A stretch of DNA of 64,000 nt from contig JAHHHQ010000048.1 in assembly GCA_019359285.1 (NCBI GenBank), forward strand, positions 96,325 through 160,324, read 5' to 3'. Below the pieces are notes generated by a model. The model had not been told where the DNA came from and made no database searches. It saw nothing but the letters and a program-made list of their open reading frames with translations. The DNA is from Nodosilinea sp. WJT8-NPBG4 (lineage in GTDB: Bacteria; Cyanobacteriota; Cyanobacteriia; Phormidesmidales; Phormidesmidaceae). A program made the position numbers and the translations under genes. Positions 32,276 to 42,606 of the stretch are shown here, piece after piece (the stretch's first letter is position 1; each line of letters begins with the position of its first letter).

Positions 32276-33619
32276 CTAAAGGGCCGAGGGAAACGTTTCG
32301 GGAACGTCCCCTGTTTCAGGCGGAGCCAGATCGAGGGGCTGCACGGCTTGGGTCTTGTCGATGTGAATGACAGCATCAAACTGATCGGGCAGACGGGCAT
32401 AGAAGTAGTGGCTGCTGCGCTCGGTTTCAGGCCGATAAATCACACCAATGGCCCGCTCTAGCCGGATCTGGCTCAGTTCGGTAACGGCCTGGTTTTGATC
32501 CCGCAAGTTCAGCAGGAACCGGGGCAAGCCGGTGTCGTGAAACAGAGCTTCATAACTGTCTGGAAGGGCTGGGTTAACCAGCTTGAGTTGAGGTAGGTCG
32601 CCCCAGGTTGAGGCGGCCGTCACGGTGCCTGTGTAGGTCGTGAAGCCAACTAGAATCGCCTCATTGCCGTAGCGTTCGCGCACCAGCTGGCCAACATTCC
32701 ACTCCCCGACTTGTCCCAGATCGGTGGCGCGGGCATCGCCTAAGTGGGAGTTATGTTCCCAAACTACGATCTTGCTTGGATTGCCCTGGCGATCCAAATG
32801 AGCCATCAGTTGCTCTAGGGTTTCTGCCATATGGCGATCGCGCAATTTCCATGAATCACTTCGATCCTGAAACATTGAGCGATAATACTCCTCAGCGTTT
32901 TTCACCAGCCGCGCGTTTTGCTCGGCATAGAAGAACTCATCTGCCGCCATTTGACCGTCGCTTTGAAGATAGTTTGCCGTTTGCTGCTGCAAGTCCCGCA
33001 GCTGATTCACGGTTTCATCGCGGCAGGATGCTTCTAAGTCGAAGCTGGCCGCAAAACCGTATTCCTGAGAATCTTGCTCAAACTGCTCGAAGCAGGCATA
33101 GCGATCGCGAGCCCGTTGGGCAGCCTCTGGATCAACTTGGTCCAAATACTTGAGCACCTCGCCCATAGAGGCATACAGACTGTAAAGATCGAGTCCGTAG
33201 AAGCCAACCTTGAGCCTGTCGGCCACTAAGGCCTCGTTGTACTGCCGTAACCAGCCCACAAAATGCACGACATCGGTGTTGCGCCACATCCAGGTTGGAA
33301 ACTTCTGAAAGCCCCGCAGGGCTTCTTCAGGCGTTGAATCCTCCCCCATGCCGCGAACAAAGCGATTCACCCGGTAGCCATCGGGAAAATCCGCCTCTAC
33401 AGCCACCGCTGTGAAGCCTTTTTCCTGAATTAACCGCTGGGTGATTTCTGCCCGTTGGGCATAAAACTCGTGGGTGCCGTGGGTAGCTTCGCCCAGCAGC
33501 ACCAGACGAGCATTCCCTACCCAATCCATCAACGGATCGTAATCTGAAGCGTCACCCCGCAGGGGATGGGCAGCCTGCCGCACAGTATCGGCAATGGTTG
33601 TGTTTGTGTCGTTAGGCAT
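32276..33619 (-). CDS. Erythromycin-esterase-family protein
   Basis: A 447-residue protein with the family motifs LLGEATHGTHEFYAQRAEIT and VAVEADFPDGYRVNRFV, and VVWEHNSHLGDARATDLG near the middle, supplying the His/Glu residues of the active site. Some members hydrolyse the macrolide ring of erythromycin, but most are uncharacterised. A resistance role should not be assumed. It is alone in its transcript as far as spacing shows. Confidence 0.93.
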   Translation of the reverse strand: MPNDTNTTIADTVRQAAHPLRGDASDYDPLMDWVGNARLVLLGEATHGTHEFYAQRAEITQRLIQEKGFTAVAVEADFPDGYRVNRFVRGMGEDSTPEEALRGFQKFPTWMWRNTDVVHFVGWLRQYNEALVADRLKVGFYGLDLYSLYASMGEVLKYLDQVDPEAAQRARDRYACFEQFEQDSQEYGFAASFDLEASCRDETVNQLRDLQQQTANYLQSDGQMAADEFFYAEQNARLVKNAEEYYRSMFQDRSDSWKLRDRHMAETLEQLMAHLDRQGNPSKIVVWEHNSHLGDARATDLGQVGEWNVGQLVRERYGNEAILVGFTTYTGTVTAASTWGDLPQLKLVNPALPDSYEALFHDTGLPRFLLNLRDQNQAVTELSQIRLERAIGVIYRPETERSSHYFYARLPDQFDAVIHIDKTQAVQPLDLAPPETGDVPETFPSAL

Positions 33620-34291
33620 GGTTCTTCACCTCTCTACAGGTCTCTGCCAGCCGTTTCCTTTGCGTCAGTTCGTTGCGCCTGCTTCAGTTCGGCCTCATCC
33701 CGCTCGCAGATCCTTAGCCGAGCACTTGGCCTCAACTAGCTGACGTGCCATCCCAGCCCCAATCCGCGTGAGCCCTGGGTATCAAAATGGTCTTGCTCTG
33801 CAGGTCATACCCCTGCTCACACGACCCGCGATCGAGCCAGGATAGTTATTTTTTGCCCCCTTCCAGTGTGGCTTTCACTGTAGGGGGTGCTGGCCGGTGC
33901 CATGCTCCGTCGCAAGTTGAAACTGCCCTAATCAATAGGCCAGTTTTTAGAGACAGGCTCTGCCGCTAAAGTTTTCTGGGGAGGCCTAAGAGCAATCCCT
34001 CTTCTGTCACTTCGCCGAGATATAGATTAGGTTGAAGGAGTTGAACGTCAGACTCAGAGCATGATTGAGCAGTTCCTTTGTGTTGTCTGGCTAGCTGCGC
34101 GCAGGCAACCAGCCAAAGCCACCCTGCCCTTGACCCAACATTCCGCAGATTGACGAAATGAATATTGGAGGAATGTGCGGCAAGCATTGGGAACGCGCCT
34201 TAAAGATCGAGAAGCTAGATCACTTGGGGTTAGTGGTGAAAATCGAGCTAGCCGAAGTAGCACCGCTCGTGGCGAGGCACAATTTCCAGAC
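33620..34291. other. Gene-poor region with possible IS remnant
   Basis: About 670 bases without an intact gene. On the plus strand near 34158-34250 a frame reads ALKIEKLDHLGLVVKIELAE. This resembles the N-terminal DUF4277 segment of IS1634-type transposases (IERLDHLGIV pattern), but it is cut off before any catalytic part. The similarity is short and judged by eye. The remaining sequence shows only broken frames. Confidence 0.35.
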
Positions 34292-37200
34292 TCAATTTGG
34301 CTTGAGCAGGGTTACAATCTCGCTGACGAATCGTTCTGGCTCCAACGGTTTCGTCAAGTGTGCTTGAAAGCCAACGTCGAGGGCTCTTTTTTGATCAATT
34401 TCTGCAGCATAAGCCGTGAGCGCGAGCGCAGGAACCATCCCTCCCTGAGCGGGTGGGCGGGAGCGAATCTGCTGCATCAGACTGTAGCCATCCATCTCTG
34501 GCATGCCAACATCACTGACAATCCCATCTGGAATCAGCTGCTCCAAGGCTTGCAGCGCTTCTAAGCCAGAAGCCACCGCGGTCACCGTTGCCCCGTATTG
34601 CTTTAGCAGAAAAGCCTGAAACTCGCGGGTATCTGTATCGTCATCAACGAGCAAGATTTGAACGTTTTCTAGGAGCGTTTCTGAGTTGAGTTGAGGCTGG
34701 GTTGATTCAGGGAGAATGGGTGTGGACTGCTTCAGGACCGGTAGCTGCACGATAAAGGTTGCACCTTGCTGCTCACCGCCGCTCTCTGCCGCCACTGTAC
34801 CGCCGTGAAGTTCCACAATTTGCCGCACGATGGCTAGACCTAAACCCAAACCGCCAAATCTACGGGTGGTGGAACCATCTTTTTGCCGAAAATACTCAAA
34901 TACGTAAGGGATGAATTGAGCATCGATGCCAATGCCCGAATCCATCACCCGAATCTGCGCCAGTTGATCCACTTGTCTCAGTTCGACCGTCACTTGTCCG
35001 CCCTTGGGCGTGAATTTGACGGCATTGGTCAGCAGGTTCCAGACCACTTGCTGGAGCCTACCAGCATCGCCAAAGACGGGAGCAATTTGCGGATCGAGGT
35101 CAAGTGAGAGCGCAATATTCTTAGCTTCTGCTGCCAGTCGCACGGTCTCGAGCGCCGCAGAAATCACAAACGTCAAACTGGTGGAAGTTGGATTTAAGGT
35201 CAGCTTGCCCTGCATGATGCGGGAGATGTCGAGCAAGTCTTCGATCAGTTGTGACTGCAGTTTGGCATTGCGCTCGATCGTCGCGAGTGCTTCCGCTTGG
35301 CGGGCTGGGTCGAATCTGCCAGTTTGCAGCAACTGGGTCCAGCCCAAAATCGGATTCAAAGGCGATCGCAACTCATGGGACAGCACCGCCAAAAACTCGT
35401 CCTTGATTTGGTTGGCTCGTTCCGCCGTTTCCCGCGCGGTTTGTTCGCGCTGCAGCAGTTGTTCTCGTTCTGCTTCGGCTTGCCTTTGGGCGGTTTTATC
35501 CTGCATGATTTTGACAAATCCCTGCACGTTGCCCGTTTCGTCCTGCAACGGCATCACCAAGCCACTGCCCCAAAAGCGACTGCTATCTTTTCGCAGGTGC
35601 CAACGTTCATTTTCTGCCCGTCCCTGAGTTAAAGCGATTTGCAGCTCTTGCTCGGCTCTTCCTTGTTGTCTGTCTTCTGGTATAAAAATGATCCGATTTT
35701 TGTGACCAATAATTTCGGCTTCTGAGTATTGCAGCAGGCGTTCGGCACCGGCATTCCATTTCGTCACGATTCCATTGAGATCAAGCGTAAAGATGGCGTA
35801 ATCTTTGGCACTTTCGATCATCAGGCGCAGGTGCGATTCGCTCTGACGCAATAACTCTTCTGCCCGTTTGCGATCGCTAACGTCGCGAGATAAACCGACG
35901 ACCGATTCGGCGGTGTGATCGGCGGCAATCACGGGGCTAAGAATATATTCAAAGTAGCCCTCAACTCCAGTTGGACTAATGTAAGGAGTTTCGTTTCTAA
36001 CGCTTTTTCCGGTTTCTAAGACCTGTTGCAGATCGTCCAGCACTTGCCGCTCAACGTCTGGGGAATAATTGAGGTCAGCCATCGTTTTGCCGATTGCCTC
36101 TGCTGCGGTGACTCCCCACAAGTCGAGCAACACTTGATTGGCGTAAAGAAACCGCCCGTCGCGATCAAAGGTGAACACCACATCGGTGATGGTCGAAAGC
36201 GTGGCATCAAACTTCCGCACTTGGCGTTCGAGTTCATCTGAGGTCTGCTGCAAGGTCGCTTCTGCCTGTTTGCGCTCGGCTTCGATGCGCTTCGCCCCAG
36301 TGATATTGGTAAACAAAGCGGCAAACTGATGACTTTGTGGCGTTCCAACACAAAAGGCGTTGACATCAAACCAACGGTTTATGGCGCTCGTTTGCTCCTT
36401 AATCCGAACGGGTTCCCCGGTTCGCACAACTCTGCCAAAAATCTCAAACCAGTGGGTATCGTGGTTGGGCACCACTTGCCGCGCTGTTTTACCGCTCACT
36501 TGCTCCAGTCCGGTTAGCCGTTCAAAGGCCAGATTCACGTCGAGGAACCGATAATCATGCGGGTCGCCGTTCTCATCAAACAGCAGTTCACAGATACACA
36601 AGCCCTGGTCGATCGACTCAAACAACGTACGATATTTCGCTTCAGATTCGCGTAGCGCGGCTTCAGCGCGGGCACGTTCGACAGTTGCCCAGGTCTGCTC
36701 TGCTGTCTCTTCGACCCATTTCACCTCACGCTCTGTCCATTCACGCGGGGTTGCCTGATGAACCGCTAGCAGCGCCACGAATTGATCATTTTTGATCAGA
36801 GGCACATCGAGATGTGCCGCAATATCAATTGCCTGATACATGGCCTTTTCGGGGTCTGTATATTTGAGGGAGTTCGCCACATCGGGGACGATCGCCGTCT
36901 TCCCGGCTCGATGGTCATCGGTCAAATTACGTCCAAACTCGTCTAGACGATATCGCCCGATCAACTCAGCAACACCGTTTGTATAGTTTTTATGGACGAT
37001 CACGTCCTTGTCGCCCGGCAATACTTCAGCGTAGATGACGCGGCTGGCTCCCAAGCGTTCGCCCAGAATACGGGCAGCGGTAGCTTGGATCTCATTGGCA
37101 TCGGTCAGCGGGCGCAGCGCATCGGCGAGTGTGACCCGAAACGTATTGGCTTGGGCCGCTTGGTGTAAGGGGGCTGTTTGGGTGTAATTCCGCAGCGGAA

Positions 37201-37405
37201 CCGATGCAGCAAGCATCGGTTCGGATCCTTGAGCTTGATTGAGCTCAGCTAATCGACTCTGGACTACCGTTTTCAAGCTGTCTGACCAGGTTTCGACAGC
37301 CCCTAGAGGCGTTTGTGACCAGTCGTGCGATCGCAAGAGTGTTTCTATCTCGTCACCGCCTCCAAAGGGCTTGTCGGGCATCTCCTGGTGTTGCTCTGCC
37401 CTCAT
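34292..37405 (-). CDS. Hybrid sensor histidine kinase (GAF-PAS-PAS-PAS-HK-receiver)
   Basis: A 1037-residue cytosolic sensor. Order: a GAF domain (about 85-240), three PAS domains (about 245-370, 395-515, 520-640), a HisKA domain with VLSHELRSPLNPILGW (about 675), an ATPase domain (NLLTNAVKFT; DSGIGID; GLGLGLAIV), and a C-terminal receiver (ILLVDDDTDTREF; phospho-Asp in SDVGMPEMDGY). No membrane segment is seen. The ligand is unknown. Its start overlaps the stop of the HTH gene by four bases (ATGA), so the two are translated together. Architecture is close to the CheB-CheR fusion kinase at 43554-47696. Confidence 0.92.
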   Translation of the reverse strand: MRAEQHQEMPDKPFGGGDEIETLLRSHDWSQTPLGAVETWSDSLKTVVQSRLAELNQAQGSEPMLAASVPLRNYTQTAPLHQAAQANTFRVTLADALRPLTDANEIQATAARILGERLGASRVIYAEVLPGDKDVIVHKNYTNGVAELIGRYRLDEFGRNLTDDHRAGKTAIVPDVANSLKYTDPEKAMYQAIDIAAHLDVPLIKNDQFVALLAVHQATPREWTEREVKWVEETAEQTWATVERARAEAALRESEAKYRTLFESIDQGLCICELLFDENGDPHDYRFLDVNLAFERLTGLEQVSGKTARQVVPNHDTHWFEIFGRVVRTGEPVRIKEQTSAINRWFDVNAFCVGTPQSHQFAALFTNITGAKRIEAERKQAEATLQQTSDELERQVRKFDATLSTITDVVFTFDRDGRFLYANQVLLDLWGVTAAEAIGKTMADLNYSPDVERQVLDDLQQVLETGKSVRNETPYISPTGVEGYFEYILSPVIAADHTAESVVGLSRDVSDRKRAEELLRQSESHLRLMIESAKDYAIFTLDLNGIVTKWNAGAERLLQYSEAEIIGHKNRIIFIPEDRQQGRAEQELQIALTQGRAENERWHLRKDSSRFWGSGLVMPLQDETGNVQGFVKIMQDKTAQRQAEAEREQLLQREQTARETAERANQIKDEFLAVLSHELRSPLNPILGWTQLLQTGRFDPARQAEALATIERNAKLQSQLIEDLLDISRIMQGKLTLNPTSTSLTFVISAALETVRLAAEAKNIALSLDLDPQIAPVFGDAGRLQQVVWNLLTNAVKFTPKGGQVTVELRQVDQLAQIRVMDSGIGIDAQFIPYVFEYFRQKDGSTTRRFGGLGLGLAIVRQIVELHGGTVAAESGGEQQGATFIVQLPVLKQSTPILPESTQPQLNSETLLENVQILLVDDDTDTREFQAFLLKQYGATVTAVASGLEALQALEQLIPDGIVSDVGMPEMDGYSLMQQIRSRPPAQGGMVPALALTAYAAEIDQKRALDVGFQAHLTKPLEPERFVSEIVTLLKPN

Positions 37406-37692
37406 GCTTTTAGCTTCCTTGAGGGTAGGTATTTTCCTTGGATTGTCTCACTGCGTTCCCGTAAAAGTTCATCAGGTGACTCCGTCAACTGGTTCAGCAA
37501 AGTTTCAATTTGTTTGAGTGCTAAGGGAGAAGGGGTGGCATGTCCGTTTTCCCAACAATTGATCGTGGGAAAGGAGACTCCAAGTTGAGCCGCAAACTTC
37601 TCCTGGGTCAGTTTTAAGGTTTGCCGAAGCTCTCGAATCAGTTGACCAACAGCAGGCTGCTCAATCCCTAAGTAGTCCTGATGAAAAGCCAT
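37402..37692 (-). CDS. Small XRE-type helix-turn-helix protein
   Basis: A 96-residue protein with an HTH domain (about 17-75): LRQTLKLTQEKFAAQLGVSF then PTINCWENGHATPSPLAL, the common Cro/MqsA-like pattern. A GTG at 37701 would add three residues. It overlaps the hybrid kinase gene by four bases, which indicates translational coupling. It may control its own operon or act as a DNA-binding partner of the kinase, which has no output domain other than a receiver. Confidence 0.82.
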   Translation of the reverse strand: MAFHQDYLGIEQPAVGQLIRELRQTLKLTQEKFAAQLGVSFPTINCWENGHATPSPLALKQIETLLNQLTESPDELLRERSETIQGKYLPSRKLKA

Positions 37693-37947
37693 GGCACTCA
37701 CAGTTTATAAAGTCCCTTACTGCTGTCAGCCTAATTAGTTTTAGGAGAAACTCATCTATCTCTGGATGGAAGCTGTCCATAGTGCTCCCAGATGAGCGCG
37801 ATGTCACCAAGGAGCTGAGACTGGTTTCGAGACAAATACGAATGATCTCCTCTCTTGCAGGTCTGATGTAGTTCATGGGAACTAAATGGACCTAAATCGC
37901 AGTTTCGAGACTTTAGAACCTTAACGAAACCAATTAACGTAGTGCCT

Positions 37948-40900
37948 TTAGGTGTTTCTAGGTACGACTGACTGGCTTTTTAATGATTGCGGTTGCTCAC
38001 TAAAATTCTGTACCCGCTTTACACAGCTTCTCTGGGTACTCTGAGCCTGAATAAACTGCTGAAATTGCTCGGCCGCCAGTGGTTTACTCAGCAAGTAACC
38101 TTGAACACTACTGCAGTCTAGAGCTCGCAATATCTGCAACTGTTCTACTTTTTCGACCCCTTCAGCAACCGTTTCCAGGTTTAGGCCGTGGGCTAGAGCA
38201 ATCACCGCTTGCACAACGGCAATTTCCCTCGATTCGAAGGACAGATCTTGAATAAACTCGCGGGCAATTTTGAGGGAATGGAGCGGAAACTGTTTCAAGG
38301 CAGCCAGGGAAGAGTGCCCTGTGCCAAAGTCATCCATTGAGATGTAAATCCCCATATCTTTCAATTCTTGCAAGGTAGAGATCGCAGCAGGGATATCCTG
38401 CATCACCACTGTTTCCGTAATTTCGACCTCTAGCTGGCTGGGCTCAAGCCGATGATCTAGCAAGATTTGAGCGATCTTTTTGGGCAAGTTTTTTTGCTGA
38501 ATCGTTTGAGCAGAAAGATTAACAGCGATACGCAGTGGTGGGTTTCCGAGGTTTTGCCATGAGCGAATCTGAGCACAGGCAGCCCGAATGACCCAGTCAT
38601 CGATCGCGCTGATTTGTCCCATCACTTCGGCTGTTGCTATAAACTCTCCCGGCATCAGCAACCCTTTTTGAGGATGCTGCCAACGAATTAAAGCCTCAGC
38701 GGCAGTCACCTGGCCTGTTTGCAAGTCCAACTGGGGCTGATAGTGCAGCACAAACTCTGTTTGCTCCACAGCCTTGTGAAGATCATTAGTCAAAATCAGT
38801 TGCTCCAAGGCCCTCCCTACCGTGACAGAGGAGTGGATTTTATAGTTATTGCGCCCCCGATGCTTGGCGTCATACATGGCTGCATCCGCATTTTTCAGCA
38901 GGGTCTCAGCATCTTGACCGTGGCTGGGGGCGAGAGCAATACCAATGCTCATTGTCACTCGAAAGGCTTGGCGATTGAACATAAATGGCTCACGCAGGCT
39001 ATTAAGAACCCGTTGAGCCACTTTCGCAACATCTTCGGTGGATTGAATATTTTGGAGCATTAGGGTAAATTCATCCCCACCCCAACGCGCCACAACATCG
39101 CCCTCTTTTAAACAGCCTGAAATTCGCCGTGCTACTTGCTGCAATAGCTGATCCCCTACGGCATGGCCTAGGGTGTCATTAATCGCCTTGAAATGGTCGA
39201 GATCCACAAAGCAGACCGCTAGCATCCTACTGTCTAGTCTGTTGGTGAGGAGTTTGAGTTGTTCTAAAGCCTTGACCAGTTCTTCTTCGAACAACAGTCG
39301 GTTGGGTAATTCAGTAAGCCGGTCATGACAAGCTTGATGGCGAATCGTTGCCTCAATCCGCCGCTGCATTACGGTGATGTATAAATGGGTGGCCAGGGTT
39401 TGCGACAGTTTGATGTCTTCTGCGTTCCACCCTGAGGCAAGCGGCATGTCCGCCAAGTCTTGAGAGGATGAATTGGCTCCAGCAATAGTCTGTTGGCAGT
39501 CTGGAGACCCACCAGGCGCCAACAGACTCGCACCCAATTCGCGACGAAACAGGCTGAACCACCCAATGGCTTGTTGCTGATATTGCAGGGGCACAATCAG
39601 GACAGAATGAATGGCGACCGCTTCGAAGGCCGCTCCTAACGTCCGCAGGTGTGGATCTCGCCTAAAATCTTGCAGGGTGTAGAGATGGTAAGTTGGCGCT
39701 TCTCCACTGCTCTTTGTCCGATGCCTTCCACCATTCGCCCTCTGGGCCAAACGACGCCAAAGATAGCTTTCATCTTCTAGGGTTAAGGCTGGTTGCACGC
39801 CTGAACGGTAGAGCTGATCACTCTGCTCTTTGGTATCGGCGGAGATATAAAGCTGCCCACCCATGCAACCCAAGGCTGTAGTGGTAGCATCAATGACTTG
39901 CTGCATCACCCGGATGGCATCTCCAGGCGTATGCAACAGGCGGGTGAGGCGATTGATGGTGGCTTCCGCCTGGGCTTGCTGAAACGCTTGTTTTAGCAGG
40001 GTTGCTTGAGCGATCGCAATGCCGACATGGGCCGAAAGTTCTTTGAGAAAGTCCAGTTCCCAAGCTTGCCATTCACGATAGCGATGGCACTGGTGAGCAA
40101 TCAACAGCCCCCAAAGCTCCTGATTGTGGAGGATTGGAACTACTAGCTTGGACTTCACGCCAAGTTGATGGAGGGTTTCGACCAAACAGGCTGAGCTATC
40201 GTCTTGCCTAATATCAGCAATGGCGCGGACCCGGCCCTGTTGGTAAAGGCGGTGACTGTCAACCGGAAAAATCTCCTCGGGTAGCGGTTGATCCATTAAC
40301 GAAAAACATCCCGGAGCAACGGCTTCATTCGTCACTGAACCGGTACCGTCAGGATTGATGCGATAGGTCAGTACCCGGTCGGCCTGCAACAGTTGCCTGA
40401 CCTCAGCCACCGTCGTGTTCAAAATCTGATTGAGGTCCAACGACTCACGAATGCGGTGCGCTACCGCCGTAATTAAACGCTCCCTCTCAAATTGCTGCCG
40501 CAACAAATTCTCAGCCTGTTGGCGTTGCTTCAGTTCAGCTTGAGACTGCTGATACAGCTCTGACTGATGAATCGCGATCGCCGCTTGGGTGGTGAGTTGC
40601 TTGAGCAAATCAATTTCATCTGCTTGCCATTCTCTCGCGCTAGAACATTGTTGCACCACCAGCAAGCCCCAGAGCTTAACTGCATCGACAATAGGCACAA
40701 CTAAGTTGGCTCGCACTTGAAAATCGGCTAGCAAGTCACGATGGCAGGGGGTCAAATCGGCTGTCTCAATATCTGAGATTGCCTGCACCCGCCCCTGTGC
40801 ATAGAGCTGTAAGTAATATCGGGCAAAATGGTCGTCGTAAATCTGGGTGCCCATAATTTTGCGCCACGGAGCATCGACTGATTCCACCACGACACAGCCA

Positions 40901-41946
40901 CTATGGTCAGCGTTCAGTTGGTAGATCAGGACCCGGTCAGATTCTAGTAGATGACGCACTTCAACGACGGTGGTCTGCAAAATCGCGGTCAGATCTAGCG
41001 AACCTTGAACATGAATGCGCTCAGCCATTTGCCTAACCAGGCGTTCCTGAGCGGATTGTCGCCGCAGTTTCGCCTCTAGCTGCTTTTGAGCCGTAATGTC
41101 GTGACAGATGGCGACGTACTGATAGGGCGTGTTGTCACCCTCAAGAAAGGGGACGATAGTCGTATTAGCCCAATACAAGCTACCGTCTCGAGCGCGTTTT
41201 TGGATTTCTCCTCGCCATACCTGCCCAAGATTGAGGCTTTGCCAAATGGCTTGTAAATCAGTCGGAGAATGTTCGTCTTCCTCCAGCAAAAGATGCTTGT
41301 TGCCAATGAGTTCTACCGCTGAATATTGAGAGATTTCGCAGAACTTATCATTGGCATAGGTGATTAACCCTTGGGCATCTGCGATCGCCACGATGGAAGA
41401 CTGATCCAGCGTAAACTCGATATCTATGCGGTCTTTTAGGGTTTGCTTAAGCACCCGGTGCCCGTACCTTAGCTCCAGTTGTGCCACGACCTGACGGCTC
41501 AGGATGCGCAACGCTTCAAGTTGCTCTGAGTCTAGTTGACGCGGTTGCTGGTCAATGACGCACAGCGTCCCTAGCGGATAACCATCGGCAGTAATGAGGG
41601 GAAAGCCGGCGTAGAAACGAATGTGGGGCTCCCCGACGACTAGCGGATTCTGCGCGAAGCGCTCGTCGAGCAGGGCGTTTTCGATGATGAGAGGCTGCGA
41701 CTGTAAAATCGCATGGGCGCAAAAGGCCCACTCGCGGGGAGTTTCCGTTGTGGTTAGTCCAAATTTTGCCTTAAACCACTGGCGGTGGTCATCAATCAGA
41801 CTCACCAGGGCGATCGGGGTTTGGCTGATCTGGGTGGCGAGTTGAACTAAATCATTAAAAGCAGCTTCTGGGGCCGTATCCAGGAGATCATATCGAGCTA
41901 ACGCGGCTAAGCGAGCCGCTTCATAATTGTCCTCGATATTTGGCAT
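37948..41946 (-). CDS. Cyanobacteriochrome-type GAF / GGDEF-EAL diguanylate cyclase-phosphodiesterase
   Basis: A 1332-residue protein: GAF (about 15-165), PAS (about 180-300), GAF (about 315-475), GAF (about 495-655), GAF (about 680-860), GGDEF (about 875-1035), EAL (about 1050-1300). The second GAF has PCHRDLL followed by ANLVVPI, the Cys-His bilin-attachment motif of phytochromes and cyanobacteriochromes (Cys codon 40744-40746). The third GAF has Cys but Leu in place of His (ACLVETL). GGDEF is intact (WGGDEFTLM). The EAL domain has AAEALIRW, EVEITET, MDDFGTG and AEGVE, but LKIAREF where LKID is usual. It probably couples light to cyclic di-GMP. Confidence 0.9.
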   Translation of the reverse strand: MPNIEDNYEAARLAALARYDLLDTAPEAAFNDLVQLATQISQTPIALVSLIDDHRQWFKAKFGLTTTETPREWAFCAHAILQSQPLIIENALLDERFAQNPLVVGEPHIRFYAGFPLITADGYPLGTLCVIDQQPRQLDSEQLEALRILSRQVVAQLELRYGHRVLKQTLKDRIDIEFTLDQSSIVAIADAQGLITYANDKFCEISQYSAVELIGNKHLLLEEDEHSPTDLQAIWQSLNLGQVWRGEIQKRARDGSLYWANTTIVPFLEGDNTPYQYVAICHDITAQKQLEAKLRRQSAQERLVRQMAERIHVQGSLDLTAILQTTVVEVRHLLESDRVLIYQLNADHSGCVVVESVDAPWRKIMGTQIYDDHFARYYLQLYAQGRVQAISDIETADLTPCHRDLLADFQVRANLVVPIVDAVKLWGLLVVQQCSSAREWQADEIDLLKQLTTQAAIAIHQSELYQQSQAELKQRQQAENLLRQQFERERLITAVAHRIRESLDLNQILNTTVAEVRQLLQADRVLTYRINPDGTGSVTNEAVAPGCFSLMDQPLPEEIFPVDSHRLYQQGRVRAIADIRQDDSSACLVETLHQLGVKSKLVVPILHNQELWGLLIAHQCHRYREWQAWELDFLKELSAHVGIAIAQATLLKQAFQQAQAEATINRLTRLLHTPGDAIRVMQQVIDATTTALGCMGGQLYISADTKEQSDQLYRSGVQPALTLEDESYLWRRLAQRANGGRHRTKSSGEAPTYHLYTLQDFRRDPHLRTLGAAFEAVAIHSVLIVPLQYQQQAIGWFSLFRRELGASLLAPGGSPDCQQTIAGANSSSQDLADMPLASGWNAEDIKLSQTLATHLYITVMQRRIEATIRHQACHDRLTELPNRLLFEEELVKALEQLKLLTNRLDSRMLAVCFVDLDHFKAINDTLGHAVGDQLLQQVARRISGCLKEGDVVARWGGDEFTLMLQNIQSTEDVAKVAQRVLNSLREPFMFNRQAFRVTMSIGIALAPSHGQDAETLLKNADAAMYDAKHRGRNNYKIHSSVTVGRALEQLILTNDLHKAVEQTEFVLHYQPQLDLQTGQVTAAEALIRWQHPQKGLLMPGEFIATAEVMGQISAIDDWVIRAACAQIRSWQNLGNPPLRIAVNLSAQTIQQKNLPKKIAQILLDHRLEPSQLEVEITETVVMQDIPAAISTLQELKDMGIYISMDDFGTGHSSLAALKQFPLHSLKIAREFIQDLSFESREIAVVQAVIALAHGLNLETVAEGVEKVEQLQILRALDCSSVQGYLLSKPLAAEQFQQFIQAQSTQRSCVKRVQNFSEQPQSLKSQSVVPRNT

Positions 41947-42606
41947 CCTCCCTCCCCCTAACGTCTTGATGAATTAACCATCAGCGTGGCGTAGTCCAGA
42001 TAACAGGGTGCCTAGGTTTACCCTCAGAAGTATCAGAGACTACAAACATCGTAGCCTTAGTACGGATAGGGGCTATTACTTCGATGTATAAATTGACATC
42101 CCTCAAAAGGTTGTCTTCATCTTTCTATAGGGTTGGGTTAGTTCAATGCGGCGATCGCCCCCGCTACCTCCTCCGGAATTCAGTTCTTCAGGCAGCCCCT
42201 AGGTCATGAAGAGTACAAATGCGCCACACTCAACCCAGCAAAACCCTACGCTGCAACGGTCGCCGCCTTTACACCGCCACGACAAAACGCGCCACTACGC
42301 TGCCTCCACCTGCCCCCATAGCTCTAAAAAATCATCACAGAACTAGCGCACATTCCACAGGAGGGCGCAGCACGGATTTGCCCCAGGGCGCTCGGGGCTT
42401 CAACGTGGCCAGCAAAGTCACTGTGGCCGGTTGCCCTTCGGCTGCATGCACAGCGTCAGACCCTGGCGATCGCTCTAGCCTTGCCCGTAGCGAATCATCA
42501 CTGGGCAGCCTTTCATTTTCGCTTCAGTGGACTCGGGAGTCGCTACGGGAGTTTCGCTGCCGCTGGCGCTGTGGTTAACACAATCCATTGCGGCAAAACT
42601 GGCTGA
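41947..42606. other. Region of short minus-strand frames, no firm gene
   Basis: About 660 bases. On the minus strand, 42475-42588 encodes 37 residues (MDCVNHSASGSETPVATPES at the start) ending CPVMIRYGQG, 18 bases after the MazG-like stop codon. The next frame reads QPATVTLLATLKPRAPWGKS. None has a ribosome-binding site or a family I know. The style is that of decayed small phage or plasmid genes. Confidence 0.3.

Noticed and set aside
32276..33619. Antibiotic-resistance gene
   Set aside because: The erythromycin-esterase family is broad and most members are not known to act on macrolides. Nothing in the context supports resistance.
42219..42578. Plus-strand 119-residue open frame
   Set aside because: Composition is low-complexity and Arg/Ser-rich, there is no ribosome-binding site, and better protein-like frames lie on the opposite strand.
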